A stretch of 64,000 nucleotides of DNA from Labia minor (GCA_963082975.1 OY720350.1:22353875-22417874), one strand, 5' to 3'. Positions 42,301-57,622 are shown, numbered from the stretch's first letter. Made by a program: numbers and translations. The notes: generated by a model from the sequence alone, not told the origin.

Positions 42301-45300
42301 TTTTTTTAACATTTTGGTAGTTATACCATTGCTCACTTTCAACATTTTTTAAAAATTCAAAATATCATTGTAAAATGCTTATTTAAAGTTTTCAGTTCAA
42401 TTTTAAAGTTTAAACGAACAAAATTTTTGGAAAAATCAATTAAAATCTAACTTTTTATTTCCAAAACTATAAATGTTTTGTTATTAATACTATAAGATAA
42501 GTGGACAAGCCCTAGATATAGATAATTTATTAATAATATAAACAAGGATAATATCTTCTATTTATGTAATATAAATGCATAAATATAAAATAAATTAGCT
42601 GGAGTGTCTCCACTCGACTATCTCGCAATTAGAATTAGATTAAATAACATAATATATTATATTTAAATTAAATTTAATTAATTATAAATTATAAATAATA
42701 AATAATAAATATTAAACCAGCGCATATTTGGCTTTTGGTTGATGGCACCACGTCACGTGTTCGCGTGTAAGATTTGCAGTGTTAAAAAATTAATTCTGGT
42801 AATTTCAGCTAATCAATCAAGCTGAAATTCTATATATAGCAGTTTTATACAATTATTAATCATGTGAAAAATTATCAAACATATATCTTTATTTTTACGG
42901 TCACTTTAGAGGAAAAAAAATCAAAACGTTGTAAGTAATGACCCTCTTCCGGTTGAGCTACATTTCTCAAAAGTTGATAGAAAAATACGAATTTTGAATA
43001 ATGCTCATGTACCAAATTTCATCATTCTAACTCAAGCCGTTTTTGCGTAATCTTGGTTACATACATACATACATACATACACACATACATACATTTTTCT
43101 CAACCTTAATGAATATGATTCAGGAACCTTCAAAACGTATTAAAACATCAAAATCTCAACATCGAAAATTAGTAGTAGTAATAGTAAAAGGTTAGTGATA
43201 GCAAAAATTATTGTATTTAAAGAATTCTTTACAAAATATGAAAAATCGAGATCTGTCTTAATGATTGGGAAAGAGAAAAAATGCATTTGTATTAGATAGA
43301 TAATATTTAAAGAAATTTTAAACAAATATAGTTGAGGTCAATAAATTGAATGCATGACTGGATGTTGGAGGAGGCTGTGGCAATGAACTTGAGAGAAAAA
43401 GAGAGAGCATTAAAAATGAAAAAAACTTAATAAAATTATCTCAATAATAATTATTATTAAAATTTATACTTTTTTAATTTCTACTATTAGTTCAAACTCT
43501 CCATTATATAGATATATTTATGTTTACAAATTTTCAATCTTCAATAAAATACTTTTTATTCATTAACTAAAGTTCAAAACCGTTTTTTACTATCTCGCCA
43601 GAGATAGTATTGCGATCACTGCAAATCACGTGCCAACACGTGTCGTGGTGCCATCAACAAAGAGCCAAACACGCGCTGGTTTAACAAATATTATTTATTG
43701 ATTTTATAATTAATTAATTAAATTAAATTTAAATATAATATATGTTATTAACCAATTCAAATTGCCAGATAGTTGAGTGGAAACACTCCAGCTTATTTAA
43801 ACTTTCAATGACACTTGATGTTAATAATATTTTTCAAAATATCAACTTATGAATTTAATTTAATTAATTAATTTTAGTTTTATATGGTAGAAAAGAAATT
43901 ATTTTATCTAAAGTCTTTTATTTATGTAGTAGTATATAAATTTGTTTTGAAATTGCTAAATTAGTAGAGCATCAAAACTTCATGACTTCAGATCAAAAGC
44001 ATAAAATTTTTTTATTTGATTTTCAAATAATTTTTAAATAAAATTTTTCCATTTTTATGTTTTTATATTAATTGTTATTATGAATTTAAATTTTGTTTAA
44101 ATTAATACTAAATTTTCAATATATTGGACTAATAAAATTTGCATAAACCAATGCCATACAATAATTATTATACTATAATAATATCAATTTTTTATTTGTT
44201 TATCTATAATATTTTTCTATTAATACGTTTATTACTACTAAAATAACGTACATATAATACATTTTAAAAGATAAAATAGTGAAATACAATTATGGTAGTA
44301 CTTATACCTTTTGAATTAAACATTTTAAATAATCTGTGATAATAATGTACTCGAAACTTCTTGACCTGAGATACCACTCTATCCAATTCCTATCCTCTCC
44401 CAATTCTATCCCATCTAACTTTGTTTGCTCACCACGCCCTTGGTCAACCCACCTTCAACTCAAGCCTAGAATGACAAATTATATTATCAATTACTTTTCA
44501 TATAAATGTGTATATTTTTGTAATAATAATCTATTTTATTATCAAGAGTATTTTAATTTATGAAATAAAAACATTTTAATATATTTATAATTTAAATTTT
44601 TAAAAACTAACTCTTATGTTGTTTTATATATATATATATAGTAATAGATTTATATATATTATTTTTTAGGATTCAATTTTTTTCAAAATCTATGAATTTA
44701 TTGGAAATTTTAAAAACGATCGAATGGTCATAGAACACACCAATGATTATTCTAAGGGTAGTGCGGTGTTGCCAAACCCCGTTCATATTGACTTGGAATT
44801 GCCTACTAATAAGGCTAATATCATACAAAGTATACCGAATTTTTATCTCGAGTTTTTATTAATTTTAAAATTAATTCAAAATTTATAAATATTTATATAT
44901 AAAACATATTAATAATAATAAAAAAAAAATGTTTTGTGAGTTAATTGTGAGTAATATGAAAATTCTTCAATTTTTCGTTCAACTATTTTTAGCATTATTA
45001 TATTTTTTAATTTCTAATAAGAAATTTTATTTTTTCATTATCCGATTCTAATTATCCAAATTATTATTTTTGAATGCTTTAATGTTTATTATCAAATATC
45101 ATGCACATAATAACATTCTTCACAACTAATTTACTCCCATTATCTACACTATTATTTCTTTAAATCATTTTTTATCTAAATAACAATCATTATTTTGTTT
45201 TAATTTTAGAGAAAATATTTAATTATTTTACTTAACTAAGTCTAAAAAATAAATTAAAAAATAAACAAAAAATAAAAGAATTGAATTTGAAAATTATTAA

Positions 45301-47899
45301 CACAGAAATGTGAATAATTAAATGATAACAAGCTTCACATTAAATAACCAAACCAAGCAGAAATTTTAGAGAATGCAAAAAAACAAACAAACAATAACTT
45401 GTTATACATTCAAACAGGTATTGATCAATCTATGTACGCATAACTGTTTAATAATTGATAAATTCAATTGGATTAGTAAGAATAAAAAATACCTTTTATT
45501 GTTCAACTATATAACATCATTTTAACAATTAATCTTATCTTATTATACTAGCAAAAATGGTATATTGTATATATATATATATATTTGTATTTTTATTTGT
45601 ATATTTTTAAGTAATCAAACCGCTTTAAGGATTTTTTGGAAATTCACACCATAGATAATATTTATAAAGAAAAATCGATCTATAATAGTTTCAGCCTCGA
45701 GAAAAATCATCTTCTCATTAGTTTTTTTTATTTTAAATTTATATAAAGTTAGCAACTATTTCAACCAGGACTTCCATATATATAAAATATAATTAAAATA
45801 AAATTAAACATATTTATGTTATATCCATATCTGTTTTTCATTGCATTAATACATACAAAATATAGACAAGTACAGATGTTAATATAATTTCAGAATTTAT
45901 ATTATCAGTAGTAATCCTTGTGTGCTCGAAATAGTCTTTAAGCTACTGTTACTTTGAAAAATATAAAACTGAAACCATCTAATTATAGCAACATTATATA
46001 TATATATAATATAGGATCAAATATTTTATTTTATCAAATAAATTTGAAAATATTTTTTCATCTTGAAATGAAAATCAAGTTATTTTAATTAATTTGTACT
46101 ATTTTAGGAAACAAATTTTTGATGGCTCATTTTTAGAAAACCCATTTAACAATTGTAATAAATAATTAAAAAATTGTAAAATTTTTAGAGTTTATAATAA
46201 TAAATTGTAAATAAATTAAAAATAAATATTTAATCATATAGATATTGATAAATAAATATAGTTTGATCTGAAATATTGCCCTATTTATTCCAAACAATTA
46301 AAATATTTATTTATTAATTAAGAAAAATAACTCTAATTCTTAATCATAGTCCAGTGAAAAAATGATGTACAACTGAACTAAAGCATAAGGATCCACAATG
46401 TGTAAATGTGTAAATAATTTATTATATATTATAATACTTAATAGATTATGAAATAAATGTGTAATTTCTCTAGAATGGGATCCTTACAGCCATTAAAAAA
46501 ATATAAATAAATAATAAACAATAAAATATATCTACTATTTCCTCAATCATTTTAAACTATAGCAATTAATTAATAAATATTACAAATTAAAACGAATATT
46601 ATTTGATTCCTAAAATGAACGAAATCCAAATGTCAATCAAATTTCATTTTCACAACCTCATATTTAATTGAACGACATCTTGAGGCGCTTCATTGGAATG
46701 TCACTATGCATATTAATTATAATATGATTATTATAAATAGAAACCAAGCGGAAAGTTTGGAATTTAAAGGGATTTAGAAAAAAGGTGAAAGTATCTCTTG
46801 AGCTAATTCGTCATTCCTAAGAATTTTTAATTCATTTAAAATTTTTGATCAATTAATTTAATTTTTTTTTATTCTGAAATAAAAATAATTATCTATATTA
46901 TAATTTGAGATAATTTAATAAAGATAACAAATTTTTTTACTATGTATCAATTGGAAATTCCATTAATCCAATATGCACCAAAATAGAAAAAAGAACAAAA
47001 GAAAAAATTAATAAACAAATAAATAACACTTATTTAAATCAATGGATAAATTAAATTGAAAAGTTTGAAACAATTTTTTTTTTTATTTTAATTTTGTTTA
47101 ACATTATAATTAAGTGTTATTAAAGGAATTTTTTTTTTATTTAAAATAAAAATTCCTTTAATAATTATGAAAATAACCACAAAAGCTTTACAGAAAATAT
47201 CTCTAAATACTGCATTTGGATAAAACCATCATTTATTTATAACTATATATATATATATATATATATACAGGGGCGGATTTAGGCCTAGGCAGAATAAGCA
47301 TCTGCCTAGGGCCCGTAATTTCAGGAGCCCGTAAAACTTTAAAAAATCGTGAATTTTTTCACTCTTGCGATCAGAGTTTTAAATATTTTCGAGTTTTTTA
47401 AAATTTTTTCAATATGGTTCTAAAAAAAGGTAAATTTGAGATGCCACCGTTTTTTTGCTGTGAAGGGGTGAAAACCGGTACTTGTCACGTCCAGTATATA
47501 TACGCTTGGCAGCCTCGGGTGTTTTCTTACTTGGCGGGACGGAGCGCTGCCAGCGCTCCTTGATAATATCCAATCATTAAAAAAGTTTGTTTTCTAAAAG
47601 TTAATATTAATTATTTATTTATATAATTTATATATACTTATATATAATTTTTATTTAACCCTCTACAGACTATTCAAAGAAGTTCATAATAAAATATTCA
47701 CCACTTTTACCGATATACCAACCACTCATCATGATTCCATTTCCATTTGAATAGTTTGCTTTGAATTTCACATGAAATTTTCAATTCATAATTAATTTTG
47801 ACATTCATCTTTGTAGAGTATTTGGGGATATAATTTACCTAAATTCATCGTCTATAGGTAGACTTTAATTTGACGTTTATTTTAAAATTTCTACATTAG

Positions 47900-47932
<33 letters not shown>

Positions 47933-50900
47933 CTTTATTTAAATATATAATTATACATGTATAATTGTAGTAATTGTATAATAGTAAACAAAATATAAAT
48001 ATAATATAGAATTTATATCAGTATTGAACAACCAACCAACCATCCTTCTCAGTGATATTCTCATATCTGTGTCAGTTTTTAAATTATTCCACTTCCCTGT
48101 TCTCATTTAGACTCCATTCCGCTTGATACCTAGATAAATCAATTTTTAATTCCCTTTTCGTAACAAGCTTCTTTGCCGTCGTAAGTATATCAAATTTACA
48201 ATTTGATTTATAAATTGTAATTTAAAATCTCTTTTAACTTATTAATTAATTCTATTATTTATTTCTATTCTTTTCATATCAATCAGGGAACGGGCAGCGA
48301 AGCCATTTTCAAGTCTTAAACATTTTCGACTTTTTTTCAATACGGTTCTAAAAAAAAGGTAATATGCTTTTGCGATCAGGCTCTTAAACATTTTCGACTT
48401 TTCAATATGGCTCTTAGTATCACCAAGTGTGCCCACCTCTGTTATATTGTTTCAGAAATGTGCCAGACTATTGAAAAAGGTTTCTGGCCCCTGATATAAA
48501 TTTTTCATAAAATTTGATTCTTATTAATCATTAATTATTATTATAGAAAATATTAGCAAATGAAATTATGAAATCACTGGAAATATGATTTAGAGAATAC
48601 AGTGGGTGATCGTTTAACGAACATAATCCGTTCCAAGACTATCCGAATTGTTCGTTAACCGCTCGTCGATTTCCCATAGATTTTTATGTAAAATCGATAA
48701 ATTTGTTCTGGAGACACTAAACATTAAATTAAATAAGTTGGAGTGTCTCCGCTCGACTATCTCGCAATTTGAATTGGATTAAATAACATATATTATATTT
48801 AAATTAAATTTAATTAATTATAAATTAAAATATTAATAAATAATATTTATTAAACCATTGTTTGGCTCTTTGTTGATGGCACCACGTCACGTGTTGGAGC
48901 GTGATTGCTAGTCAACATGTTAAAAAATTAATTCCGTTACTTTTAGCGATTCAATCAAGCTGAAATTCTATATATAGCAGTTTTATACAATTTTTAATCA
49001 TATGAAAAATTATCAAACATATATTTTTATTTTTACGGTCACTTTAGAGGAAAAAATATCAAAAGGTGGTAAGTAATGACCCTCTTCCGGATGAGCTACA
49101 TTTCTCAAAAGTTGATAGAAAACTACGAATTTTGCATAATGTATATCACATTTCATTATTACAGCTCAAAGCGTTTTTGCGTAATCTTGTCTACATGCAC
49201 ACACACACACACACACACACATTTTTCTCAAACTTAGTGAAAATGACTCAGGAACATCATTCAAAACGTATAAAAACATTAAAATCTCTGGCGAGATAGT
49301 AAAAATGATGTATATTTTTTCTATTACCTATAATTTTGCACTTTAATCAATCTGTTTATAAGGCGTTAAAAAACATCTATCGTCGATTGCTTTTTCTTTT
49401 TTTTAAGAATATTTCGAAAATGGGTAATAGCATTATCATTATAGATATCTTCAGCCCTACTCGGTTTAGTTCGTTGCCGAATATGTGTTCCTTGTCCGAA
49501 CATAAAAATCTTTCGTGAATGTGTTCGTTATCCAATTTGTTCATTGTCCCAACTGTTCGTTAACCGATCACCCACTGTAATTACTTTATTTGATTAGGAA
49601 GATTAAGTAAAAATAGAAATTTAGAAATCAATTATCGTAGGATGAAAAATTATTATATTTTTTATTTATTTAATATTATAATTTTTAATGTATTTTTTAT
49701 AAAAATGATTTTCTTAATTTTTTTAAATTTTTTTTAATTTCTATTATTAATTATTTTTAATTTTTTCATATATAACTTCGCTACATCGGAAGATTCTTTT
49801 CTTCTTACATTTAAAATAATATCTTCAATTTTAGATACCCTGAAATATACACTTTTTTTCTTCCTGATTATTATATACATGAACTGCTCAAATTATTTTC
49901 AGTAAGTTGTATTTAACATTAGCATTATTTTTTCAAAATTTGGGCTTAATATGAATCACACACATAATAAGCAAATATTTAATAATTTATCATGTTTATT
50001 TTAATGTTTAATTAATTTTGAAGGGGTGTTCACGGTCAAGGTAATATTAACTATAAATGAATTTAAATATAAAATGAAATTTAATATAAAGTTACTATTA
50101 TTACTCCTATTTATAGCCTCAATATATTATTAAACTGAATTTTGATGATTTATAAAAAAAAAATATATTTAATTTTGTGAGGAAAACAATATTTACAAAA
50201 AACTAAGAATATAAACTAAAAATATAAATAAAAACTAAATATCTGTAATGACTGATTTGATTAATATAATAATTAAATCAAATTTGGTAGAATTTTTAGA
50301 AAAAGTAAATTAAACCAAAAAATATATTATTTCGAATGTACTCAAATTCTTGAAAGTTAAATTTACATGTTAAAGTTGATTAAATATTTATTTTACTCTT
50401 GAGAATACAGATAAAGTTTGTAATTTTAGTTAAAAAAAAAGTTTTCAAAATCGAAATTCATTCAAATTTTAGCTGAGAAAAAGCTTTAAGCAGAGATAGA
50501 GTTTAAGGTTTGCTTATTAAATGTGGATCATTTAATTATTCTCATTTCTTTATTTATAATTTTCAAATTAAATACTTTTATTTTTTGTTATTTTAATTTA
50601 TTTTTTATCTTAGGTAAGAATAATTAAATATTTTCTCTAAGATTAAAAAATAAATTGATTATTATTCAAATAATTAATGATATATATATATATATTAATT
50701 AATTTAAATAAAAATTTTAATCTTATTATTCAAGTTCATATTTTTAAGATTAAAATTCATATTTAAAATTTTATTTTAAGTGGTCTATTTTCTTTATGCG
50801 CATTTAGGATGTTGCATCATCACAACAAGTTTTCTTGTTTTCAACTTCAGAATCTTCATTAGTATTTAATTTAAAAAAAATATATTTTAATGAAGGTTCC

Positions 50901-53900
50901 TATTTTTATAAGTTTTTGTTTTTAGTTTAAGTGTAATATTCAGATTTTTCTAAGGTTAAATTCACGGTTAAATCTATCACTTTCATATCGAATAACAAGT
51001 TAAAATTTTTGATATTTTAAACAAAAATTTAGTAACATCTTCATTCAAAGTTGGCTCAAATTTAAAATAACTATTGTAGATTTATAAAATAGGAAATAAT
51101 ATTTATAAAATTTATATATTTCTGTTTTATTTATATTTTTACTTATAAATTTTATTTACTTATAGTTGTTTTTCGTTATTTTAGAAAGATATTAAGTTAC
51201 AGCTCTACAGTTTATTATTATGTATAAAATGTGAAAAAATTGAATACACATCATTTGAATTAATTATAGATGTTAAATAAAAAATTCGGGAGTGTCCTCC
51301 CCTAGACTTTCCCGCATATAAATAGGTAATTAGGTTATTATTATTATGTTTTAACAACAATCAAAATAAACAAACTAATTAATTTAAATTATAAAGTAAA
51401 ATGGTTTAACACTATTATATATATTTATAATCTACACCTAACGCTACTTGTATAGGTAAAATGTCACTTCCGGTAGTCAGATCATGATGAAATTTGGTAT
51501 CTGAATTTTTTTCATATTTTTAAATCTATATACAAAATAGGAAGCAAATATCTCGAAGTAAACTGGTACTTTACTTGAAAGGTAAACGCAACCAGTGTAT
51601 GTAAAGTACCACTTCCGGTTAACCGATTTTGACGAAATTTTGATAGAAATCTACAGACTGTGAATAATATCGGTGTACCAAATTCTTCGAAGTCCTAGCT
51701 TGATTAGTTTTTGAGTAAATTTGCTCACAGACATTACATACATACACACACACAGACATAATTCGAAAAATGGTATTTTCCGACTCAGGGAGGTCTAAAA
51801 CGTCAAGATCTATCGAAATCTCGAAGTCAAAATTTTTGACGATTCCAATACTTCCCTTATACGAAGTATGCGGGAAAGTAAAAAATAAACATCATTAAAA
51901 AGTAAATTTATGTTCATAATAATTAAAAGATTAGAATTTTTTCTATTTAGCTTAAAGGAAAATTTTTCTCTTGAAAATCAAGAAATTTTACCAAAAGGAA
52001 AAGAGATAAAAAATAAATATTAAAATAAGAATCCCTTGGCGAGGGGAAATGATTATTTTTTGGATTATTAGAGGATGTATGTTATTTGTAGAGTAAAATT
52101 AATGCTTCCGCCTTTTTAAATATTCATCTCTCAATTATCCAAGATAATGACAAACTAGGTGAAAAAACAAAAGCATTAATAATTTATCCAAATTGAAATC
52201 CTAATATGAAACCTATTATAAATTAAATATAACTATCATTTCATCATCATATAAATTATCAATTAATAATATAATTATGTGAGTGGATTACTAATATTTA
52301 AATAATAGATATTAAACTAATAATTAGAACAGTTTAAATGAAATTATTATATAGGAATCATTTACAAAGAGTAAATAAATAAAATCAATAGATTAACATG
52401 TAACCTATTATATATTTCTATAATTTCAGTTGAAAATGTAAATATTTACACTCGGCAATAAATGTACACATAAATGAAGTTTGTAATCTATTAATTAAAT
52501 TTAAAAACATATAGTATAGGTTTATAAGTACATATTACATATTTAAATAGTATTAAGTAAATATAGATATATTATTAGATAATGATTTTTAATAAATAAT
52601 TTAAATAAATTTTAATTTCTAATATATCATTTGACATTTTATATGAAAATATTTTTTTAAATTTTTGAGATTCCTTATAAAAATCATTTTAGATTGTATA
52701 CTAATAAATAATTTAAAACACTAAATAAGGTACAATTTCTTAATACATATATAACATCTTATTTACTATCTTTATTTATATTAATAAAATGATTTAAATG
52801 GTATGAGTCAATAAAATAAATTTCATTTTCACTTTTTAATAAATCATTAAATTAAATTAAACTCTTTTTACCGACCGACGATAGTAAGGGAGGTATTGTT
52901 TTCACACCAAATGTGTTCAAAGCAATTTATTTTATTTTAATATATAAATAATGAAATAATGACATAAATATATTTTAGACAAGGTCTTGGTCAAGGTTTT
53001 TTGTCTTAAATTTTTCTGGCGTGTCCTTGATTGTAATTTCACTCTCTCAATTTAAGTAAGAAGGGAGACTTAAACAAAAAAAAAACATCGAAAAAATAGA
53101 AAAAAAAACAACTTTAAGTGAAATTAAAAGTGAAAGATTTGCGTGTCATTCATTTCCGGAAGAGTTCTCTATTAAATTGTTATTTTATTTTATTTTTTCT
53201 TTTCTTTTTATTAAAAGGGGTGGGCTAGAAAGAACATTTAATGAATTAATAGATAATTTAAATTTCTTTCTTCTTCATAAAGAATAAAAGAATAATTTTT
53301 ATTAAAAATCAATTTCGTATTATTATATAAACTCCGAAGATACATTCAAATTTTAAAATTGAATACCAAATCTTTCATCAAATTATCATTTACATAAATA
53401 TACCATAAAGACATAGAAAACAAAAAAACATCATTTAAAATTCAATAAAATCATAAATAAAAATTAAATTAATTAAAAATTTAAATAAAAACTTATTAAT
53501 CTTCTCATTTTTTTTCTTTATTTTATATATATACTTATATAATAATATATATATGCAAATTTTAATTGTCTTTTACAACATTTATTTAAATTATTTTTAT
53601 TAATTAATTGTGTTAATCGAAGAAGAAAAAAATTAAAATTTAAAGAGAAAATAAATAATTATTAGTAGAAATGAATAAATAATTACAAATTCTTTAAAAT
53701 AAATAAGATTAAATTTATAAAATATAAAAAATTTTGGAACTTTTATTACAAATATTGGAGAAGAATTTATTTAATGTTTTTTTTTTTCCAAAGTCATTTG
53801 TGTGAGGCATGATCCATGAAATTGATGGAAAAGAATAAATAGTCTTTTTTGTCTAGCATTTGTCCCTTGCGGGGTTTGCTGCTTTAGATAGTCTTTAAGA

Positions 53901-55961
53901 ATCTTGTCCATGTGAAATAGGCGAGTGGGAGGGATATGTGGAGGATTTTTTAATATTAAATTGATGGGATTTGTGAAATTTGATTTGATTGGGACGCGAC
54001 TTCCTCATTTGGAAGCGAGGAAAAATCGTGGCTTGCGGGAGCAGGGAAGTGGTCCTATCTCTATCCGGATCATAGAGAGTGTCTACCCACTACTCCTAGA
54101 TCTGGGAAACAATTTTTCTTTAAATATATAGTATTTGAAAATAATATTTTAGTAACATTTCTGGCCTGGTACTGAATAAGGAAAGGTGGAAAAGATGAAA
54201 AAAAAATTGGATAAGTTTGAGAGTGAAGAATGTGTAATCAAGGACAATTATGATTTAATTATAATCATAAATTCAAATGATGATAACGTCCTAAATATAA
54301 GCAATCAACAATCATTAGATGATTTCAAATAGGAAAAATATAAAAATTGAATTTATTTTCGTTGTTGGTCTCTTGATCAAAGGGATCTTAAATCATTTTA
54401 TTCAAATTTAACAATTTTTTAGAATTTTATTTCAATTGTTTATTGAAAGATAAACTTGATGAGGTTCCTCAATCCCTCGTATATAAAACGTTTGAAATTA
54501 GAATAATTTGTGCTTTCTATGCAATAACCATCTGTATTATCACCATCATCTTATCCTAAATTGGTGTCAATAAATGAAGTACCAATTTTGCAATAGATTC
54601 ATTGAGAAATCCATCTAGTAGATTTTATGTCAACTGTTAATCTTGATGGAGATCTTTTAACTCCTTGTCAGGATCAATTCATTTCAAAATTCCTTATTTG
54701 CTTGTGATTTCACTCCGTTTAAATTATCCTATATATTTCATTTATATATTTATCTTTACGATCAATATATTCAAATTTTAATAAAGTATTTTTCAAAATT
54801 TTGAAATCTAAAAAAATATTTGTACTTTTTATATACCTATATTACCTGCATTTTAATTTAAAAAAATCATGGATCAGAATCTTTTTTATTATTATTCGTG
54901 CCACAAGCTTATAAATAATCTTTATAAAATAACTAACATACCACACAAATATAAATTATGATTCTTATATTTTTCTCTTTTTTTCCATTTTTGCTTTTTT
55001 ATTTTCCTTTCACTTTTTTCTTTTTTTTTTAACATTTTTATATTATTTATAATTTTCAAAATAAAATTTCGTGATGATAAATGAGAAAAAAATGATTTTA
55101 TGTACGGACCATCGAAATTTCCTTTCGTGTAATTTATGTCATATTCCATTTCTAAAATAATCTATTAAGCGGTCCTTAAGACTTCAGTTTCACTGCGCAG
55201 TTTTAACTGTATGAAATAACTATGTGAAAAACTAAACTGAATATGTGTGGATTAGTTCAATTGTTTTACATATTTTTGAGCTATCAGTTTTTTTTTTAAT
55301 ATTTGTTTTGTTTATATTTGTTCCAAAATATTGAGCGAAGTTGCAATTTATGTTTTAATTGCAAGTTCAACTCTTTTCTAAATGTAGATCTCAGGTTATT
55401 AATTTTGTCTTGCTTTGCGCTACCATCTATTGATTTTAAATTTTCTATTCATTTATCATATGCTGATGCCTTTTTGACTCTAATAAAATATTCTCATCAT
55501 TGTCTATCCTAAAGTTCAGGGATTAAACGATATAATTCTATGAATTCAGGGAACAAAGATTTCTTTATTTATGAAGGTATGGCAAAATATCAGATAGAAC
55601 TGACAGTATTCAATGATAGACTGAGTGACCGGTGAAGTTTACCGAAGTAAAGCAATATCCAATAGCTCAGGCTTGAGAACTGTGTAACATAAGCACAAAA
55701 CTGCGCAGTTTACACAGTTTATCACTTAGACATGACGTAGTCACAGAAGATAAACTGTGCATTTTAACTGAAGGTATTTAGCCGTCCTTAGAAAAAAAGA
55801 ACTTAGAAATTAATTTTAGTTTTAAGGTTACGTTTAATTACTATCTCGCCAGAGATAGTATTGCGATCACGAAAATTTTCAAAGTCGAGATTTTGATGTT
55901 TTTATACGTTTTGAAGGTTCCTGAATTATTTTCACTAAGGTTGAGAAAAATGTCTGTCTGT

Positions 55962-56024
<63 letters not shown>

Positions 56025-57622
56025 CAAGATTACGTGAAATAATGAAATTTGGTATACGGGCATTATGCAAAATTCGTAGTTTTCTATCAACTTTTGAGAA
56101 ATGTAGCTCAACCGGAAGAGGATCACTACCTACAACGTTTTGATTTTTTTTCCTCTAAAGTGACCGTAAAAATTAAGATATATGTTGATAATTTTTCATT
56201 TGATTAAAGATTGTAAAAAACTGCTATATATAGAATTTCAGCTTAATTGAATAGCTGAAAGTACCGGAATTAATTTTTTAACACGTTGGTTGGCTGGCAA
56301 TCACGCGCCAGTACGTGGCGTGGTGCCATCAACAAAGAGCTTAACACGCGGTGGTTTAATAAATATAATTTAATATAATTTATAATTTAATTAATTAAAT
56401 TTAATTTAAATTTAATAAACAATTCAGATATGCGAGATAGTCGAGTGGAGACACTCCAGATTATTTTTCTTAGAATAAAATAAAATTTTTCTTTCAAAAA
56501 AGGGATTAAAAGGATTAAGTGATCTTAGTACATATTATATAATTTATCCTAATTTTTGAGAACCTTTACGATTGTTTCATATTTTTAATAATAGAGAAAA
56601 AAATATAATCGATTTAATTAATTGATTATATATATAAATATAAAATATTACTTAAAACTATCATTTATACATTAAAATGGTTGAACGTAGATAGATATTC
56701 TTATAATACTGGCAAAACATTATAAAGAGAGAAGAAGAGAGAAAGAGAGAAAGTGTGAAAAGAGTAGAGGAGCGGAACAGAATGGTAGAGGATAAAAGTT
56801 ATTTTAGAAAATACAATTTTATAAAAATAATCGAATTATCATTTTTATAACAAAATATGAAATTGAGAATAATAATAATATATATATTTAATATAATATA
56901 TATGGCGAATGTTGGAGTTTTATTTTGTTTAAGAAATAATTAAATCATTGACAAATCAAAACAGGTGAAATGACCATAGAAAGATTATATAAGCATATAA
57001 GCATGTGAAGAAGATAGGAAGGGAAATTAAGAATTTTAATTTTAATAAATAAAAAGGTGAATCCAATTTAATAATATCTCTCTGTCCAATTATTTGCTAA
57101 TTTGCAAAAATTAATAAACGGAAAAAAAGAACTCATAAAGTGAAAAATATTAAATTAAATATTATTATTATTATTTTACCTATTATTATTACTATTATTA
57201 TTGAAAGTATAAGATTACATTAACAGCTAATGTCGTTAGTACCATTCATTAATCACCCTTTTTATATGTATATTATTATTCATTTTCAATTTTAAATCAA
57301 ATCAGAGAAATTTCATCAAGAGTCATTTTAGTTGGGGCACAGCCAGAAAAACAGAAAATGTATACTGATTACAAAAATTTTAAAGTTATTCATATTTATA
57401 TTCATACATTCATACATTATTTAGTAATAAAATAATTTTTATTTGAAAAGTGAACTATATCATTTAAATAATTTTTAAATGGAGTATAAGAAAAAGTTTG
57501 ATTTTTTCTTATTATTTTAATATATTTAATGGAAGTGGATTAAAAAAAAAACAGGTGACATTAAACAAATAATTACTGTTATTTATGAATTTGAGGAGAT
57601 TAAAAGAAAATAGAGAGGGGGG

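Noticed and set aside
47260..48501. 8-bp target duplication for the 47.3-48.5 kb hAT-like element
   Set aside because: The flanks TATATATA and ATATAAAT do not match convincingly, so the boundaries remain tentative.
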